6,022 nucleotides of DNA from positions 1 through 6,022 of the forward strand of contig JAJAYR010000193.1 in the NCBI GenBank assembly GCA_026786155.1, read 5' to 3'. The DNA is from Pyrinomonadaceae bacterium (GTDB lineage: Bacteria; Acidobacteriota; Blastocatellia; Pyrinomonadales; Pyrinomonadaceae). Below are positions 5,578-6,022 of the stretch, piece by piece (position 1 is the stretch's first letter; each line of letters starts with the position of its first letter). A model generated the notes under the pieces. That model searched no databases, was not told the DNA's origin, and saw only the letters and a list, made by a program, of their open reading frames with translations. The translations under genes and the position numbers were made by a program.

Positions 5578-5586
5578 ATTTTAGCA
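5578..5586 (-). promoter_or_regulatory. Extended -10 promoter for the Uma2 gene, probably leaderless
   Basis: The minus strand reads TGCTAAAAT (5586-5578): a TG one base before TAAAAT, which matches the -10 consensus at 5 of 6. The normal start distance places the first RNA base at about 5571, the A of the ATG. A TTGATA (5602-5597) upstream matches the -35 consensus at 5 of 6 but is only 13 bases away, so an extended -10 mode is the better reading. Confidence 0.5.
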
Positions 5587-5603
5587 CAGGTTATTCTATC
5601 AAA

Positions 5604-5637
5604 AAACAAAGCGTCCGAATTATTACTCGAACGCTTT
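5604..5637 (-). terminator. Intrinsic terminator after rplT
   Basis: On the minus strand AAAGCGTTCGA (5637-5627) pairs with TCGGACGCTTT (5618-5608) over 11 bp with one T-G wobble and an 8-base loop, followed by a G and a T-rich run. It lies 36 bases after the rplT stop. Apart from four loop bases its 28-base core (5609-5636) is identical to that of the terminator at 4863-4890. It separates rplT from the genes that follow. Confidence 0.88.
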
Positions 5638-5673
5638 CCGAAATTTCACAATTTACTCTTTTTGAAAATCAAA

Positions 5674-6022
5674 TTAAGCAGTTGCCTGTTTGCTCATCGC
5701 GTCCTTAACTTGTCCGGTTAAAGTGGCAAATGCTTCGGGTTGTTTGACGGCTAAATCGGCGAGAACTTTTCTGTCCAATTCGATTCCGGCAACCTTTAAA
5801 CCGTGCATAAAGTGCGAATACTTCATTTCATTCAAACGGCAAGCCGCGTTGATGCGGACAATCCAAAGCCGCCGAAAATCACGCTTTTTCAGCTTTCTGC
5901 CCGTGTAGGCAAAGTTCAAAGACCGTTCCACGGCTTCTTTCGCCGAACGGTATGTTTTCGATTTTCTTCCGTAATAACCTTTCGCTAAGGCTAGAATTTT
6001 TTTGCGTTTCTCAAGACGCTTA
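5674..6022 (-). CDS. rplT: 50S ribosomal protein L20 (5' end cut by window edge)
   Basis: L20 is an early-assembly protein of the large ribosomal subunit that binds 23S rRNA. 115 codons are visible, from KRLEKRKKILALAKGYYGRK at the window edge through ERSLNFAYTGRKLKKRDFRR, LWIVRINAACRLNEMKYSHF and MHGLKVAGIELDRKVLADLA to a short C-terminal tail ending in KQATA. Compared with the 118-residue E. coli protein about 8 N-terminal residues are missing, so the start lies just past position 6022. A GTG at 5931 inside the frame is not a start: the coding extends upstream with the conserved AKGYYG motif. The usual upstream partners, rpmI and infC, would lie outside the window. A strong terminator follows the gene. 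Confidence 0.97.
   Translation of the reverse strand, partial: KRLEKRKKILALAKGYYGRKSKTYRSAKEAVERSLNFAYTGRKLKKRDFRRLWIVRINAACRLNEMKYSHFMHGLKVAGIELDRKVLADLAVKQPEAFATLTGQVKDAMSKQATA

Noticed and set aside
5690..5988. Plus-strand open frames antisense to rplT
   Set aside because: They mirror the highly conserved L20 coding sequence; no family features.

Overview
The window carries a bacterial housekeeping translation and cell-division cluster, nearly all on the minus strand. Read in the direction of transcription (high to low coordinates) it runs: rplT (5' end cut by the window edge), a Uma2-family nuclease-like gene, a 59-codon two-helix membrane protein gene, pheS, pheT, a ZapB-like coiled-coil gene, and zapA (3' end cut by the window edge). 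One gene, for a 114-residue zinc-ribbon protein, runs the other way on the plus strand between pheS and pheT.

Organism: no marker fixes the taxon. The gene order (rplT, pheS, pheT, zapB-like, zapA), a Uma2 gene, a PheT without its N-terminal tRNA-binding (EMAP) domain, intermediate base composition and in-frame heptamer arrays read as peptides such as NYELRIANYE suggest an Acidobacteriota member of the Blastocatellia/Pyrinomonadaceae type. This is an inference from general familiarity, not from a search.

Layout. At the right end rplT stops at an intrinsic terminator. The Uma2 gene follows; it has an extended -10 element seven bases before its ATG, which suggests a leaderless mRNA, and it ends at a second terminator almost identical to the first. 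The 308-base gap before pheS is not empty: it holds a promoter candidate and a small membrane-protein gene that ends 22 bases before pheS. pheS and pheT, usually adjacent, are 851 bases apart here, separated by the opposing zinc-ribbon gene and a 419-base AT-rich intergenic region. pheT contains two different 7-bp tandem repeat arrays, both in frame. A promoter candidate with 17-bp spacing lies in the 90-base gap after pheT and would drive the zapB-like and zapA pair.

How the genes work together: PheS and PheT form the phenylalanyl-tRNA synthetase heterotetramer, L20 is a large-subunit ribosomal protein, and the ZapB-like and ZapA proteins are probable stabilisers of the FtsZ ring. The Uma2, membrane and zinc-ribbon genes have no evident link to these roles. 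No tRNA or rRNA gene, CRISPR array, transposase or prophage gene was seen.
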